NCBI RefSeq assembly: GCF_024199005.1
Contig: NZ_JANATA010000009.1
Coordinates: 1-64,000 of the forward strand
DNA length: 64,000 nt
Reading direction: 5' to 3'
Source: Opacimonas viscosa
GTDB lineage: Bacteria > Pseudomonadota > Gammaproteobacteria > Enterobacterales > Alteromonadaceae
Shown: piece after piece, positions 31,173 through 42,555 of the stretch
How positions within the stretch are numbered: position 1 is the first letter of the stretch
Layout of the letters: the number at the start of each line of letters is the position of its first letter
Program-made: the position numbers and the translations under genes
The notes under the pieces: model-generated
Seen by the model: only the letters and a program-made list of their open reading frames with translations
The model's database searches: none
Told to the model about the DNA's origin: nothing

Positions 31173-33032
31173 ATGGCAGCAAACCAATCTCTCACTGCAC
31201 GTATATTCTCTGGTATTTGGAATGTTCTAAATATCGCAAGAAAAGTGTTTTTCAATTTTATCTTCTTGGTAATAGCTGGTTTTATTATCATTGGGATCGC
31301 TTCATCTGGAAAAGATGAGATTAAAGTACCCAAAGGTGGTGCGTTAGTGATGAAGCTAAACGGTGATATTGTTATTCAAAAACAATCCGTTGATCCGTTT
31401 GATGAATTTGCTGCTGAAGCATTTGGTGGTAATAATGGACCGTCAGAAATTTTAGTACGAGATATCCTAAAAGTGTTATCGAATGCTAAACAAGACCGTC
31501 GTATTGAAGCTTTGGTGTTAGATCTTAGTGGTTTACGTTCAGCTGGGTTAGATAAACTTAGAACCGTTGCAAATGCCTTAGAAGATTTCAAAACATCAGA
31601 AAAGCCCATCATTGCGATTGGTGATTACTTTACCCAAAACCAATACTACCTCGCGGCTCACGCGGATAAAATTTACTTGAATCCAGAAGGTGCTGTATTA
31701 TTTGATGGTTTTGCTCGTAATCGTATGTATTACAAAGATGCTTTAGAAAAATTAAAAGTAAAAACACATATCTTCAAAGTGGGGACTTACAAGTCTGCAA
31801 TAGAACCCTATATTAGAAATGATATGTCAGATGCTGCACGTGAAGCCAATACCGCTTGGTTAGGTGCATATTGGGATCAATTCAAAAATGATGTAGCAGC
31901 AGCTCGTGGTATTGAAGTCAGTAACTTTGACGAGTCAGCAGAAGACTTTATGGCGAAGTTTACAGCGGCTAACGGTGACTTTGCCGAGTATGCTCTAGCC
32001 AATGGCTGGGTCGATGAATTAAAAACTAGAGAAGCATGGCGCCAAGAGATGTTTGATCTAGTTGGTAAAAACGAAAGTGGTAAAAGCTATAAAGGGATTA
32101 GCTTTAACAATTACTTAAAAATAGTGAACCCTCCTATTCCACAAAAAACGACTGGCCCTGCTGTCGGTATCGTTGTCGCCAAAGGTACAATATTAGATGG
32201 GAATAAGCCCAATGGTACGATTGGTGGCGATTCGACTGCACGCTTGTTACGCAAAGCACGTTTGGATGATGATATCAAAGCTGTTGTCTTGCATGTTGAT
32301 TCTCCCGGTGGTAGTGCTTTTGCTTCAGAGATTATCCGTCAAGAAGTAGAAGAGTTGCAAAAAGCCGGTAAACCAGTAGTTGCAGCCATGAGTACCTATG
32401 CGGCATCTGGTGGTTACTGGATATCAGCATCAGCAGACCACATCATTGCATCACCTAGTACTATTACTGGATCTATTGGTATCTTTGGCATGTTGATGAC
32501 TTATGAAGAATCGTTAGCCTATTTAGGGGTATACACCGATGGTGTCCAAACTACTGACCTAGCATTTTCATCACCCGCAAAAACACTACCTGATGGTATT
32601 AGTCAAATTATTCAACGCAGTATTGAACATGGTTATGAGAAGTTCATTACGTTGGTAGCTGAAAATAGAGATATGACTTTAGAGCAAGTTGATGCTATTG
32701 CTCAAGGTCGCGTATGGATTGGTGAAACAGCCCTTGAGCTAGGTTTAGTTGATCAGCTAGGTGAATTGGGTGATGCTGTTAACGTTGCTGCAGAATTGGC
32801 TGAATTGGAAACATTTTCGACAACCTATATCGAACGTTCACTGTCACCCAAAGAGCAATTTATCAAAGAATTATTGCAAAACGCAGCTGTACATTTAGTG
32901 CAAACACAAGTCATTGACTCGAATAGTCCTCTGCTTGGTTTATTGAAAACAGTGCTAAGCGATGTGCAACAAATTACTCAATTAAACGACCCTAAAGCAA
33001 CCTATGCAATGTGCCTAGAGTGTAAAATCTAA
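31173..33032 (+). CDS. sppA: signal peptide peptidase SppA (protease IV), 67K type
   Basis: Inner-membrane serine protease that degrades cleaved signal peptides in the periplasm. 619 residues (E. coli 618). One N-terminal membrane anchor at about 24-43 (KVFFNFIFLVIAGFIIIGIA). Two tandem ClpP-like domains: the first supplies the catalytic Lys207 (FKVGTYKSAIEPY), the second the nucleophile Ser412 (MSTYAASGGYWIS), matching K209/S409 of E. coli. HVDSPGGSAFASE forms the oxyanion region. Monocistronic or followed by sprT after 80 bp. Confidence 0.96.
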   Translation: MAANQSLTARIFSGIWNVLNIARKVFFNFIFLVIAGFIIIGIASSGKDEIKVPKGGALVMKLNGDIVIQKQSVDPFDEFAAEAFGGNNGPSEILVRDILKVLSNAKQDRRIEALVLDLSGLRSAGLDKLRTVANALEDFKTSEKPIIAIGDYFTQNQYYLAAHADKIYLNPEGAVLFDGFARNRMYYKDALEKLKVKTHIFKVGTYKSAIEPYIRNDMSDAAREANTAWLGAYWDQFKNDVAAARGIEVSNFDESAEDFMAKFTAANGDFAEYALANGWVDELKTREAWRQEMFDLVGKNESGKSYKGISFNNYLKIVNPPIPQKTTGPAVGIVVAKGTILDGNKPNGTIGGDSTARLLRKARLDDDIKAVVLHVDSPGGSAFASEIIRQEVEELQKAGKPVVAAMSTYAASGGYWISASADHIIASPSTITGSIGIFGMLMTYEESLAYLGVYTDGVQTTDLAFSSPAKTLPDGISQIIQRSIEHGYEKFITLVAENRDMTLEQVDAIAQGRVWIGETALELGLVDQLGELGDAVNVAAELAELETFSTTYIERSLSPKEQFIKELLQNAAVHLVQTQVIDSNSPLLGLLKTVLSDVQQITQLNDPKATYAMCLECKI

Positions 33033-33112
33033 CTGAGAACTATCTCGCAGCAATAGACAGGGTTAAGATTTGTCATAAACCCTGTCTATAACGCGACTAT
33101 CCGCTTATCCTT

Positions 33113-33631
33113 ATGCCTAATAACACACTCATAGTTCCCAACGAATTTGCGCAACAAACCCAAGATTTTATGCAGCAATTTTTTGCGCTTGCCGCAGAGT
33201 TTTATCAGACCTCGTTTGTCCAACCTGACGTTGTGTTCTATCATCGTGGAACTGCTGCAGGCAAAGCCGATTATCGAGCACATACGCTAGCCTTGAATTA
33301 CCCTTTACTTCACCGAGAAGGTGTTGCGGCACTGTATACAACAGTCGGTCATGAGGTTGCACATTTTATCGTGCACGCACAGTATGGCAGAACGGCACGT
33401 GCTCACGGCAAAGAGTGGCGCCATATTATGCAAAACGTATTAGGCTTGCCTGCAGAGCGAACCCATCAATTTGCCGTAGCTGATTTGCGGAGTAGAAAAT
33501 TAAAAACATATCAATATCGCTGCCAGTGCACCCAGCATACACTCACCAGTATTCGACATAACAGAGTGCAGTCAGGAAAACAGGCATATCATTGTAAGCA
33601 GTGTCGAGAAAAGCTCATTTATGACGCTTGA
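33113..33631 (+). CDS. sprT: SprT-family zinc metalloprotease-like protein
   Basis: 172-residue cytoplasmic protein. It carries the HExxH metalloprotease motif in TVGHEVAHFIVHAQYG and a further His in ARAHGKEWRHIMQ. A C-terminal zinc ribbon follows (RCQC ... YHCKQCREKL). VVFYHRGTAAGKADYRAHTLALN is the family's N-terminal strand region. The architecture matches SprT (E. coli 165) and the protease core of eukaryotic Spartan, which removes DNA-protein crosslinks; the bacterial role is not established. It follows sppA by 80 bp on the same strand. Confidence 0.9.
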   Translation: MPNNTLIVPNEFAQQTQDFMQQFFALAAEFYQTSFVQPDVVFYHRGTAAGKADYRAHTLALNYPLLHREGVAALYTTVGHEVAHFIVHAQYGRTARAHGKEWRHIMQNVLGLPAERTHQFAVADLRSRKLKTYQYRCQCTQHTLTSIRHNRVQSGKQAYHCKQCREKLIYDA

Positions 33632-33656
33632 TCGCTGCGGCTAAACAAACGTCAGA

Positions 33657-34103
33657 TTAAAACCAACGCTGGGTAAATGCTTTATCCATGTTCTCAAATG
33701 CTTTTTTTAACAGAATCGCTAATTCCATATATCGGGGGGCGTGTTGTGTATTCGCAACAGGACAGCCTGCTTCACGCATTTTCATGGCAATTTCTTGATA
33801 CCAGGACTGTAGTGAGGGTGGTAACGTTTGGTTCGCTCGATGTCCTAACCAGAGATGCCCTTGTAAAGGGAGACTAATAAAAATCCCCCCCATGGCTAAC
33901 GCCTGTGGTAAAAACTCCCAACCTAAAGTATTCACAAGTAAAATCACGCAGAAGATACCGAGACCAGGCATGACTTTTACCGCAAATTTCGTCGCCGAAA
34001 TGACACGACACTCAGGGAAAAGTGCGTAAAGCTGACGTTGTAAAGGCCAAGTTTTGATGTATTTTTGACCATCTTTGACCATAGTGGCAATAGATACTGA
34101 CAT
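33657..34103 (-). CDS. yfbV: YfbV family membrane protein (UPF0208)
   Basis: 148-residue inner-membrane protein. Diagnostic features are GQKYIKTWPLQRQLYALFPECRV at the N-terminus, two membrane segments at about 41-62 (FAVKVMPGLGIFCVILLVNTLG) and 65-85, then SLPLQGHLWLGHRANQTLPPSLQSWY. This matches E. coli YfbV, which has been linked to insulation of the Ter macrodomain. It is convergent with sprT (25 bp) and divergent from trxB. Confidence 0.88.
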   Translation of the reverse strand: MSVSIATMVKDGQKYIKTWPLQRQLYALFPECRVISATKFAVKVMPGLGIFCVILLVNTLGWEFLPQALAMGGIFISLPLQGHLWLGHRANQTLPPSLQSWYQEIAMKMREAGCPVANTQHAPRYMELAILLKKAFENMDKAFTQRWF

Positions 34104-34266
34104 CAGAACTCCTTCATTTAGGGTTTACAGACCATAACTATACTAAAATTTTCATATTTAGGTAATATACGCGCAAATCATAATAACGATTATGTGTTAA
34201 TAAAATTATATACTATTACCTTGATAATTTATAATTTACACCAACATTACTTGTAACAACCTATAG

Positions 34267-35277
<1,011 letters not shown>

Positions 35278-35289
35278 AGATAAATAATA

Positions 35290-35316
35290 AAGCGGATAAC
35301 ATATCCGCTTTTTTTT
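35290..35316 (+). terminator. intrinsic terminator of trxB
   Basis: AAGCGGATA (35290-35298) / TATCCGCTT (35302-35310), 9-bp stem with a 3-nt loop and eight T in a row including the stem end. It begins 12 bp after the trxB stop. Confidence 0.92.
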
Positions 35317-35373
35317 ACTCGTTTTCATCTACAATAACGCTTAGACCATTACCCAACTCGTTGAACAATCCGC

Positions 35374-36135
35374 ATGCCGATCTATCTTCCAGAATTATCG
35401 TTTTCTAATTATGATTTTCCTGATGTTGCCTCAGCGAAAACAGAACCCGATGGCCTGTTAGCATTTGGTGGAGATTTGGCTACAGAACGTCTTTGCGCAG
35501 CTTACGACAATGGCATATTCCCTTGGTTCAGTGAAGGGGAACCTTATCTATGGTGGTCTCCTAAAGCACGATGTATTATTGAGCTTGAGGATTTTCACTT
35601 AGGGAAAACATTTCGGAAATGGTTTAAGAAACAAACCTACACTATGACTGTCAACCATGCTTTTGACAGAGTGATTGAAGCTTGTGCTTTCATTCCTAGA
35701 GCCAATATAAAACACACAGACGGTACAGAATCTGAAAATGGTGTATGGATAACCCAAGAGATGATATCTGCTTACAAAAAGCTACACAGTGTAGGAAGGG
35801 CTCATTCGATAGAAGTGTGGGATAAAGAAATATTGGTAGCAGGCCTATATGGTGTGTCTGCACATGGCATATTTTGTGGTGAATCTATGTTTCACACGCA
35901 ACCAAATACCTCAAAACTTGCTTTTGCCGGTTTGGTAAAGTTTTGTCGACAGCTGAACTTAGCTTTTATCGACGGGCAAATAGCCAACCCTTACCTAACC
36001 AGTCTTGGTGCGATTACGATACCCAGGGAGACATTTATTCATCGCTTGCAACACAGTAAAGCCCACTGTGCAGATATTCTTCAATGGCAACCTCAAACTC
36101 TTTGTATAGATCTCGAGGATATTTGTACTATATGA
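35374..36135 (+). CDS. aat: leucyl/phenylalanyl-tRNA-protein transferase
   Basis: Adds Leu or Phe from charged tRNA to proteins with N-terminal Lys or Arg, making them N-degron substrates. 253 residues (E. coli 234). Motifs: LLAFGGDLATERLCAAYDNGIFPWF, PYLWWSPKARCII, GRAHSIEVWDKEILVAGLYG and GESMFHTQPNTSKLAFAGLV. The stop overlaps the start of bpt in an ATGA, so the two transferases are translationally coupled. ClpS and ClpA, which recognise and destroy the products, are encoded within 4 kb. Confidence 0.96.
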   Translation: MPIYLPELSFSNYDFPDVASAKTEPDGLLAFGGDLATERLCAAYDNGIFPWFSEGEPYLWWSPKARCIIELEDFHLGKTFRKWFKKQTYTMTVNHAFDRVIEACAFIPRANIKHTDGTESENGVWITQEMISAYKKLHSVGRAHSIEVWDKEILVAGLYGVSAHGIFCGESMFHTQPNTSKLAFAGLVKFCRQLNLAFIDGQIANPYLTSLGAITIPRETFIHRLQHSKAHCADILQWQPQTLCIDLEDICTI

Positions 36136-36845
36136 AGTTTGGCATAACCCAACCCTTCCCTTGTAACTATTTACCGGATAGAGATGAACAGTTATTAGTC
36201 CATATCCCAGTAGCGGAATTACCTGAGAGTAAAGCTTATGATAAATTGATTCATTCAGGTTTTAGACGCAGTGGTGAACAGATTTACCGTCCACACTGTG
36301 CCCAATGTAATGCGTGCCAGTCCATCCGTGTTTTGACATATGAATTCACCCCATCAAAAAGTCAAAAACGGATCTTACGCAAAAACCGAGATATAAAAAT
36401 CATCGTCAATGACGTTAACGTCTCGTCACTTTTACAAGAGCAAGACGATTATTTCGCGTTATATGCACGTTATATTACCCAACGACATCAAGACGGTAGT
36501 ATGTATCCACCTAACAAGCCTAACTTCGTACAATTTTTAAGTTGTGCATGGCAAAGCCCAATGTTACTAGAGGCATGGTTAGACGATACCCTTATAGCCG
36601 TTGCCGTAACAGATCGAACTGTGATGGGCTTATCTGCTTTTTATACTTATTTTGCTCCTGAACATGATGAGCGCTCTTTAGGCGTCTTTATGGTCCTACA
36701 GCAAATTCAATTATGTCAAAGTTTACAAAAGCCATATTTGTTTTTAGGGTATCAGATAGATGCATGCCAAAAAATGAACTATAAAACTAAATACCGTCCT
36801 TATGAGCGTTTTAACGGAGAGTATTGGGTACCTAATCCACAGTAA
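36132..36845 (+). CDS. bpt: bacterial aspartate/glutamate leucyltransferase
   Basis: Adds Leu to proteins with N-terminal Asp or Glu; homologous to eukaryotic arginyltransferase ATE1. The start at 36132 (MKFGITQPFPCNYLPDRDEQ) overlaps the aat stop (ATGA), giving 237 residues. The N-terminal Cys pair region GEQIYRPHCAQCNACQSIRVL is diagnostic, with the FTPSKSQKRILRKN stretch following. YLFLGYQIDACQKMNYKTKYRPYE is the C-terminal GNAT-like signature. E. coli lacks this gene. An upstream in-frame ATG at 36084 lies within aat and is unlikely to be used. Confidence 0.95.
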   Translation: MKFGITQPFPCNYLPDRDEQLLVHIPVAELPESKAYDKLIHSGFRRSGEQIYRPHCAQCNACQSIRVLTYEFTPSKSQKRILRKNRDIKIIVNDVNVSSLLQEQDDYFALYARYITQRHQDGSMYPPNKPNFVQFLSCAWQSPMLLEAWLDDTLIAVAVTDRTVMGLSAFYTYFAPEHDERSLGVFMVLQQIQLCQSLQKPYLFLGYQIDACQKMNYKTKYRPYERFNGEYWVPNPQ

Positions 36846-36904
36846 AAGAAAGTATTCCTTTACATTAGAGCGCGTTTTCTGTATTGTCTGCGCGGTTAAT
36901 TTAG

Positions 36905-37147
<243 letters not shown>

Positions 37148-37196
37148 TCAGAATTCAATGGGGATACGTTGTAAACGTTAAACCCTAACCAACAAA

Positions 37197-37227
37197 AAAG
37201 GCACTCAATTGAGTGCCTTTCTTTTTT
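37197..37227. terminator. bidirectional terminator between infA and clpA
   Basis: AAAGGCACTC / GAGTGCCTTT, a perfect 10-bp stem with loop AATT. T-rich sequence follows on the plus strand and A-rich sequence precedes it, so it serves both convergent genes. Confidence 0.9.
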
Positions 37228-37236
37228 TGGAAAGTC

Positions 37237-39519
37237 TTATGATTTACCAGCTGTCGCTACTTCAGGCTCTTGTACAGATTTGGTATAGTCAAACTTTAAG
37301 GTATCTTTATCTAAGTCAATTTTAACTGCACCACCTTCGGCTAAATCACCAAATAGTAATTCATTTGCGAGCTCTTTTTTGACTTTTTCTTGAATTAAAC
37401 GTCCCATTGGACGTGCTCCCATTGATTTGTCATATCCCTGCTCTGCTAACCAAGCTCGAGCTTTTTCAGTGACTTCAATACTGACACCTTTGGCGTCTAA
37501 TTGAGCTTGTAATTCAATTAAGAATTTATCAACGACTTGTAAAATGACTTCTTCATCCAAGTGATTGAACCAAATAATACCATCTAGACGGTTTCTAAAT
37601 TCAGGTGTGAATGTTTTGTTTATCGCACCTAATGCATCATGGCTATGGTCTTGTTGTTTAAAGCCTATAGATTTGCGCACGGTTTCTTGCACACCCGCAT
37701 TTGTTGTCATAACTAGCACAACATTTCTGAAATCGACTTTACGGCCGTTGTTATCGGTTAGCGTACCATGGTCCATTACTTGTAACAGGATGTTATAAAT
37801 ATCGCTGTGTGCCTTTTCGATCTCATCGAGTAAAACAACCGAATAAGGATTTTTTATAACAGCATCCGTCAATAAACCACCCTGGTCATAACCAACATAT
37901 CCTGGAGGCGCACCGATTAAACGAGAAACCGCATGACGCTCCATGTATTCGGACATATCAAAACGGACTAACTCAACACCCATGATTTTTGCTAATTGAG
38001 CTGTCACTTCTGTTTTACCCACACCGGTTGGGCCGGCAAATAAGAAGTTACCAATGGGTTTTTGTTCATTCCCCAAGCCTGAGCGAGACAAGTGAATAGC
38101 ATCTGTCAATGTCGTAATCGCTTGATCCTGACCAAACACCACCATTTTCAGATTGCGCCCTAAGTTTTTCAGAACTTCCATATCAGACGCTGAGACTGAT
38201 TTTTCTGGAATTCGTGCAATCTTAGCAATAATTTTTTCTATTTCAGTTTCAGTAATTTCTGACTGACGCTCATCTTCAGGTAACAAACGTTGGCTTGCTC
38301 CTGCTTCATCCATCACATCTATCGCTTTATCAGGTAACTGTCGATCATTGATATACTTGGCGGCAAGTTCGGCGGTTGCTTGAATGGCTTTTGGTGTATA
38401 TGTGACACTATGGTGCTCTTCGTAGCGAGACTTCAAGCCCATCAGGATTTTAGCGGTATCAGAGACGCTCGGCTCAACCACATCTACTTTTTGGAAACGA
38501 CGAGCTAATGCTCGGTCTTTCTCAAAGATACCTTGATATTCTTGATAAGTGGTAGAGCCTACACAGCGCAACTCACCACTACTTAGTTTTGGTTTCAGTA
38601 AATTTGAAGCATCCATTACTCCACCAGATGCAGCACCCGCACCGATAATGGTATGAATTTCGTCAATAAATAAGATTGCATCAGGATCTTTAGTTAATTC
38701 TTTCAAAATACCTTTAAGGCGTTTTTCAAAATCACCACGGTACTTAGTACCCGCTAACAGACCTCCCAAATCTAGAGAGTAAACGGTAGCAGTAGCGATC
38801 ACATCTGGCACTTCATCATTAACGATACGATAAGCAAGACCCTCTGCGATTGCTGTTTTACCCACGCCAGCTTCACCGACTAAAAGAGGATTATTTTTAC
38901 GACGACGACATAAAATTTGAATCGTTCGTTCGACTTCATGCTCACGGCCGATCAGCGGGTCAATTTTACCTTCTTTAGCAGTGACATTGAGGTTAGTCGT
39001 ATATTTAGACAGCATAGAAGAGTTTTCGTCGCCTTCCCCACCCTCTGATGAATGTTCTGTAGCTGGGGCAGCCTCCTCATCAGATTTACTCACACCGTGA
39101 GAAATAAAGTTCACCACATCTAAGCGTGTGACATCTGATTTTTTCAAAATGTAGACTGCTTGAGATTCTTGTTCACTAAAAATAGCCACTAATACATTTG
39201 CGCCAGTGACTTCACCTTTACCAGAAGATTGCACGTGGAAGACGGCACGCTGAAGCACACGTTGGAAACCGAGAGTGGGCTGTGTTTCACGTTCGTTTTC
39301 GGGGTCATCCATCATTAATGGCGTAGTATCTTTGACAAACTCTGTGAGTTCTTGTCGAATGTTTTCTACGTTTGCGTTACACGCCTTGAGCGCTTCCAAA
39401 GCGGCTGTATTATCGAGTAATGCTAATAACAAATGTTCAACCGTCATAAACTCATGCTTATGCTGGCGGGCAAAGATAAAAGCCTCATTTAACGTTTGTT
39501 CTAACTCTTTATTTAACAT
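37237..39519 (-). CDS. clpA: ClpA, AAA+ unfoldase of the ClpAP protease
   Basis: Unfolds substrates and passes them to ClpP. 760 residues (E. coli 758). An N-terminal Clp repeat domain occupies about 1-140 (the ClpS-docking part). AAA module 1 has Walker A GEAGVGKTAIAEGLA and Walker B ILFIDEIHTIIG; module 2 has Walker A GPTGVGKTEVTAQLA and Walker B VVLLDEIEKAH. A ClpP-binding IGF-type loop is expected in SIGFKQQDH. It follows clpS by 39 bp on the same strand. No clpP is in the window. Confidence 0.97.
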   Translation of the reverse strand: MLNKELEQTLNEAFIFARQHKHEFMTVEHLLLALLDNTAALEALKACNANVENIRQELTEFVKDTTPLMMDDPENERETQPTLGFQRVLQRAVFHVQSSGKGEVTGANVLVAIFSEQESQAVYILKKSDVTRLDVVNFISHGVSKSDEEAAPATEHSSEGGEGDENSSMLSKYTTNLNVTAKEGKIDPLIGREHEVERTIQILCRRRKNNPLLVGEAGVGKTAIAEGLAYRIVNDEVPDVIATATVYSLDLGGLLAGTKYRGDFEKRLKGILKELTKDPDAILFIDEIHTIIGAGAASGGVMDASNLLKPKLSSGELRCVGSTTYQEYQGIFEKDRALARRFQKVDVVEPSVSDTAKILMGLKSRYEEHHSVTYTPKAIQATAELAAKYINDRQLPDKAIDVMDEAGASQRLLPEDERQSEITETEIEKIIAKIARIPEKSVSASDMEVLKNLGRNLKMVVFGQDQAITTLTDAIHLSRSGLGNEQKPIGNFLFAGPTGVGKTEVTAQLAKIMGVELVRFDMSEYMERHAVSRLIGAPPGYVGYDQGGLLTDAVIKNPYSVVLLDEIEKAHSDIYNILLQVMDHGTLTDNNGRKVDFRNVVLVMTTNAGVQETVRKSIGFKQQDHSHDALGAINKTFTPEFRNRLDGIIWFNHLDEEVILQVVDKFLIELQAQLDAKGVSIEVTEKARAWLAEQGYDKSMGARPMGRLIQEKVKKELANELLFGDLAEGGAVKIDLDKDTLKFDYTKSVQEPEVATAGKS

Positions 39520-39558
39520 ATGGGAATTGCCTCTTATGGTCGTGCTTAATTAGTTATC

Positions 39559-39879
39559 TTATGCTTGTTCCATCGTACATAGCAAAGGATGCTGGTGTTT
39601 TCGAGCGTACTCGCTTACTTGCATGACTTTTGTTTCAGCAATTTCTGAAGTATAAATGCCACACACCGCTTTCCCCTGATAATGCACAGTCAGCATAATC
39701 TGATTAGCTTTCTCAGAATCCATATTGAAAAACTTTGCCAGCACAGTCACTACAAAGTCCATCGGCGTGTAGTCATCATTGTTTAGCATTACTTTGTACA
39801 TTTTAGGTGGTTGCGTCTTCTGACGTTCATCATCTAAAACGTTATCGTTTTCTATATAAGTGTTTTTTTGACTGCTCAT
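39559..39879 (-). CDS. clpS: ClpS, N-degron adaptor of ClpAP
   Basis: Delivers proteins with N-terminal Leu, Phe, Trp or Tyr to ClpA. 106 residues, exactly the E. coli length. A flexible acidic N-terminus is followed by [21 protein letters not shown] (the substrate-pocket Asn-Asp-Asp), [21 protein letters not shown] and the C-terminal helix. It is upstream of clpA in the same operon and divergent from cspD. Confidence 0.97.
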   Translation of the reverse strand: MSSQKNTYIENDNVLDDERQKTQPPKMYKVMLNNDDYTPMDFVVTVLAKFFNMDSEKANQIMLTVHYQGKAVCGIYTSEIAETKVMQVSEYARKHQHPLLCTMEQA

Positions 39880-40108
39880 AACTTAACTATAGAACCTTAA
39901 TTTTTAATTTCATTATTTTGCGTAAAAAAATCGAATTTTATGTGTGTTGACTTGACAGAACTCAACATCACTTACTACATTTTAAGTAGCGGGTTTATAA
40001 AGTATCACTTCACTCATATAAACCTCGTTATACCCTATCCTATATCATTGTTACACAATAATATAGTGTGGGTTTATTTGATTAGATCAAGGCTAAAGGA
40101 AAACAACT

Positions 40109-40327
40109 ATGGCAGCTGGTAAAGTAAAGTGGTTCAATAATGCAAAAGGGTTTGGCTTTATCGTTCCTGAAGAAGGTGGTGAAGATATCTTCGCACATTA
40201 TTCAACAATTAAAATGGAAGGTTATCGCTCTCTTAAAGCAGGTCAAGATGTAACATATGAAGTGACTAATGGCCCTAAAGGTTTACATGCGGAGAATATT
40301 GCATTTAGCATAGACGACGAACGTTAA
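40109..40327 (+). CDS. cspD: cold-shock-domain protein, CspD type
   Basis: 72-residue single-stranded nucleic-acid-binding OB fold. RNP1 is KGFGFIVPE and RNP2 is DIFAHYSTI. The KWFNNAKGFGFI...GGEDIFAHYSTIKMEGYRSLKAGQ sequence and its place divergent from clpS point to CspD, the replication-inhibiting stationary-phase paralogue in E. coli, more than to CspA. AAAGGAAAA precedes the ATG. The 229 bp before it contain both this promoter and that of clpS. Confidence 0.9.
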   Translation: MAAGKVKWFNNAKGFGFIVPEEGGEDIFAHYSTIKMEGYRSLKAGQDVTYEVTNGPKGLHAENIAFSIDDER

Positions 40328-40659
40328 CCAATATTGATAAAATGCTACATGCTCTTTAGCTCGTTTTTTAAGTTTAAAGGGCTGTAGACATATGACTAAT
40401 GCAAGAAGAATTATTTAAGTCGTGTTAGCTAATTCGTTTTAAATGAGTGACAGATTCATTTTCAGTGATGAGTTCCATTGTTATATGTTTCGGATATTGA
40501 GTAATTTTGACATTGAGAATAACGTTAATTGAGAATAATATTAGCGACGGTTTTTTATTTTAACTAACCTTAATCTATCCCTAATGCCCCCCACTAATAT
40601 CATCTTCTATTGCATCCAACATGTGTCACAATAGACACTAAACTACCTATTGTGTCAAA
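40328..40659. other. 332-bp intergenic region before rluE
   Basis: AT-rich, without an open frame I would call a gene. Its last 40 bases hold an imperfect 11-bp inverted repeat, TGTCACAATAG (40624-40634) and CTATTGTGTCA (40647-40657), ending 2 bp before the rluE ATG. Inside it GTGTC (40623-40627) can instead pair with GACAC (40634-40638), so two exclusive hairpins are possible in the leader. Confidence 0.5.
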
Positions 40660-41337
40660 ATGCTAAAAAATACACATGAGAACTTAGGAATGCCTCGGTT
40701 GACTAATCCCAAACAAGCCACAATAAACCGCAGACCTAGCGCAAAAAATCAAGCATTCCGTACCTCTGCAAAAAAAGCGAAACATAGACCAGAGCCGCAG
40801 CATCCTAAGATTATATTGTTTAATAAGCCTTATGATGTATTGACCCAGTTCACAGATGACCAAAATCGAAAAACGTTGAAGGATTTTATTACTATTCCCA
40901 ACATATATGCTGCAGGTCGACTAGATAAAGATAGCGAAGGCTTACTGGTGCTGACTGATAGTGGTAAATTACAACACAAATTGGCTCATCCCAAACACAA
41001 AACAAGTAAAACCTATTGGGTACAAGTCGAAGGTATTGCTGATGAAGCAGCGGTAACAGCGCTAGCTAAAGGGGTTATGCTGAATGACGGCATGACGGCA
41101 CCGGCCAGAGTCAAGGTCATAGCAGAGCCTGATGTATGGGCTCGTAATCCACCGATCAGAGAACGAAAAAACATTCCGACGACTTGGCTTGAGATGTCTA
41201 TCACCGAGGGTCGTAATCGCCAGGTGCGACGAATGACAGCAGCGGTCGGTTTACCTACATTGCGCTTAATCCGCTACCAAATTGGGGAGTGGAACTTGCA
41301 GGGAATTGCAAATGGAGAGTACCAAATTTTGCAGTAA
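40660..41337 (+). CDS. rluE: 23S rRNA pseudouridine 2457 synthase
   Basis: Makes pseudouridine at position 2457 of 23S rRNA (E. coli numbering). RsuA/RluE family: [22 protein letters not shown], then the catalytic [16 protein letters not shown] with its Asp, and [25 protein letters not shown]. It has 225 residues including a basic N-terminal tail of about 48. A start at 40690 (MPRLTN) is an alternative, but its AGGA is too close to the ATG. First gene of a row rluE-mnmA-hflD-purB, the same set as in E. coli. Confidence 0.93.
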   Translation: MLKNTHENLGMPRLTNPKQATINRRPSAKNQAFRTSAKKAKHRPEPQHPKIILFNKPYDVLTQFTDDQNRKTLKDFITIPNIYAAGRLDKDSEGLLVLTDSGKLQHKLAHPKHKTSKTYWVQVEGIADEAAVTALAKGVMLNDGMTAPARVKVIAEPDVWARNPPIRERKNIPTTWLEMSITEGRNRQVRRMTAAVGLPTLRLIRYQIGEWNLQGIANGEYQILQ

Positions 41338-41387
41338 ATGCTATAATATGCCCTTACGAATTTTCATCCATTTGAACAAGTTATCAC

Positions 41388-42551
41388 ATGTCATTTAATC
41401 CAGAAAATCAGTCTATAAAAGTTGTCGTTGGTATGTCAGGTGGCGTTGACTCGTCTGTTTCCGCCTATCTTTTAAAATCCCAAGGCTATGATGTACAAGG
41501 CGTTTTTATGAAAAACTGGGAAGAAGATGACAATGAAGAATACTGTGCTGCCGCCGAAGATTTAGCAGACGCCCAAGCAGTAGCGGATAAACTAGACGTC
41601 CCACTGACTAGCATTAACTTTGCAGCGGAATATTGGGACAATGTATTTGAGTATTTTTTAGACGAATACAAAGCAGGTCGTACGCCAAATCCAGATATCA
41701 TGTGTAACAAAGAAATTAAATTTAAAGCATTTCTTGAATATGCAGCAGAAGATCTAGGCGCCGATTACATTGCGACTGGCCATTATGTGCAACGTACATT
41801 CAAAGACGGTAAATGGGCGATGCTCAGAGGCGCCGACGATAACAAAGACCAGAGTTATTTTCTGTACACATTAGCGCATGAACATATCGCCAAAACATTA
41901 TTCCCGATTGGTTCTATCGCTAAACCTGAAGTGCGTAAAATTGCCCAAGAACAGGGATTAATTACGCATGACAAAAAAGACAGTACGGGTATCTGCTTCA
42001 TTGGGGAACGCAAATTTAAAGATTTTTTAAGTCAATATCTGCCCGCTCAACCAGGTAAAATTGTCACCGCAGAAGGTGAAGATATTGGCACCCACCAAGG
42101 GTTAATGTATCACACTCTAGGCCAGCGCAAAGGACTCCTAATTGGTGGCACCAAAGAGCATGGCGATGAGCCTTGGTATGTTGTTGACAAAGATGTTAAA
42201 AAAAATGAATTAGTGGTTGGTCAAGGTGCTGATCATCCTCGTTTATACTCAAATGGCCTAATAGCAAATCAATTGCATTGGGTGAACAGAGAAGTATTAG
42301 GAACCACTACTAAAATGGCCGTAAAGACGCGTTATCGCCAAACTGATATTGCTTGTACGGTAGAGCCTATCGATTCTGATACGGTACGCGTGCTGTTTGA
42401 TGAACCCCAAAAGGCGGTTACACCAGGTCAGTCAGCCGTGTTTTATTTGGGCGATACCTGCCTTGGCGGTGGTATTATCCAAGAATACATTCGCGAAAAT
42501 AAAGCCTCCAGCCCAAACACACAATATCCATCAACAAGTGAAATGAGTTAA
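41388..42551 (+). CDS. mnmA: tRNA-specific 2-thiouridylase
   Basis: Adds sulfur to U34 of tRNAs for Lys, Glu and Gln. 387 residues. The PP-loop ATP site is [17 protein letters not shown] near residue 12. The catalytic cysteines are in [14 protein letters not shown] and [23 protein letters not shown] and [14 protein letters not shown] are also family-specific. It lies 50 bp after rluE; hflD starts 4 bp after its stop. Confidence 0.97.
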   Translation: MSFNPENQSIKVVVGMSGGVDSSVSAYLLKSQGYDVQGVFMKNWEEDDNEEYCAAAEDLADAQAVADKLDVPLTSINFAAEYWDNVFEYFLDEYKAGRTPNPDIMCNKEIKFKAFLEYAAEDLGADYIATGHYVQRTFKDGKWAMLRGADDNKDQSYFLYTLAHEHIAKTLFPIGSIAKPEVRKIAQEQGLITHDKKDSTGICFIGERKFKDFLSQYLPAQPGKIVTAEGEDIGTHQGLMYHTLGQRKGLLIGGTKEHGDEPWYVVDKDVKKNELVVGQGADHPRLYSNGLIANQLHWVNREVLGTTTKMAVKTRYRQTDIACTVEPIDSDTVRVLFDEPQKAVTPGQSAVFYLGDTCLGGGIIQEYIRENKASSPNTQYPSTSEMS

Positions 42552-42555
42552 ATCG

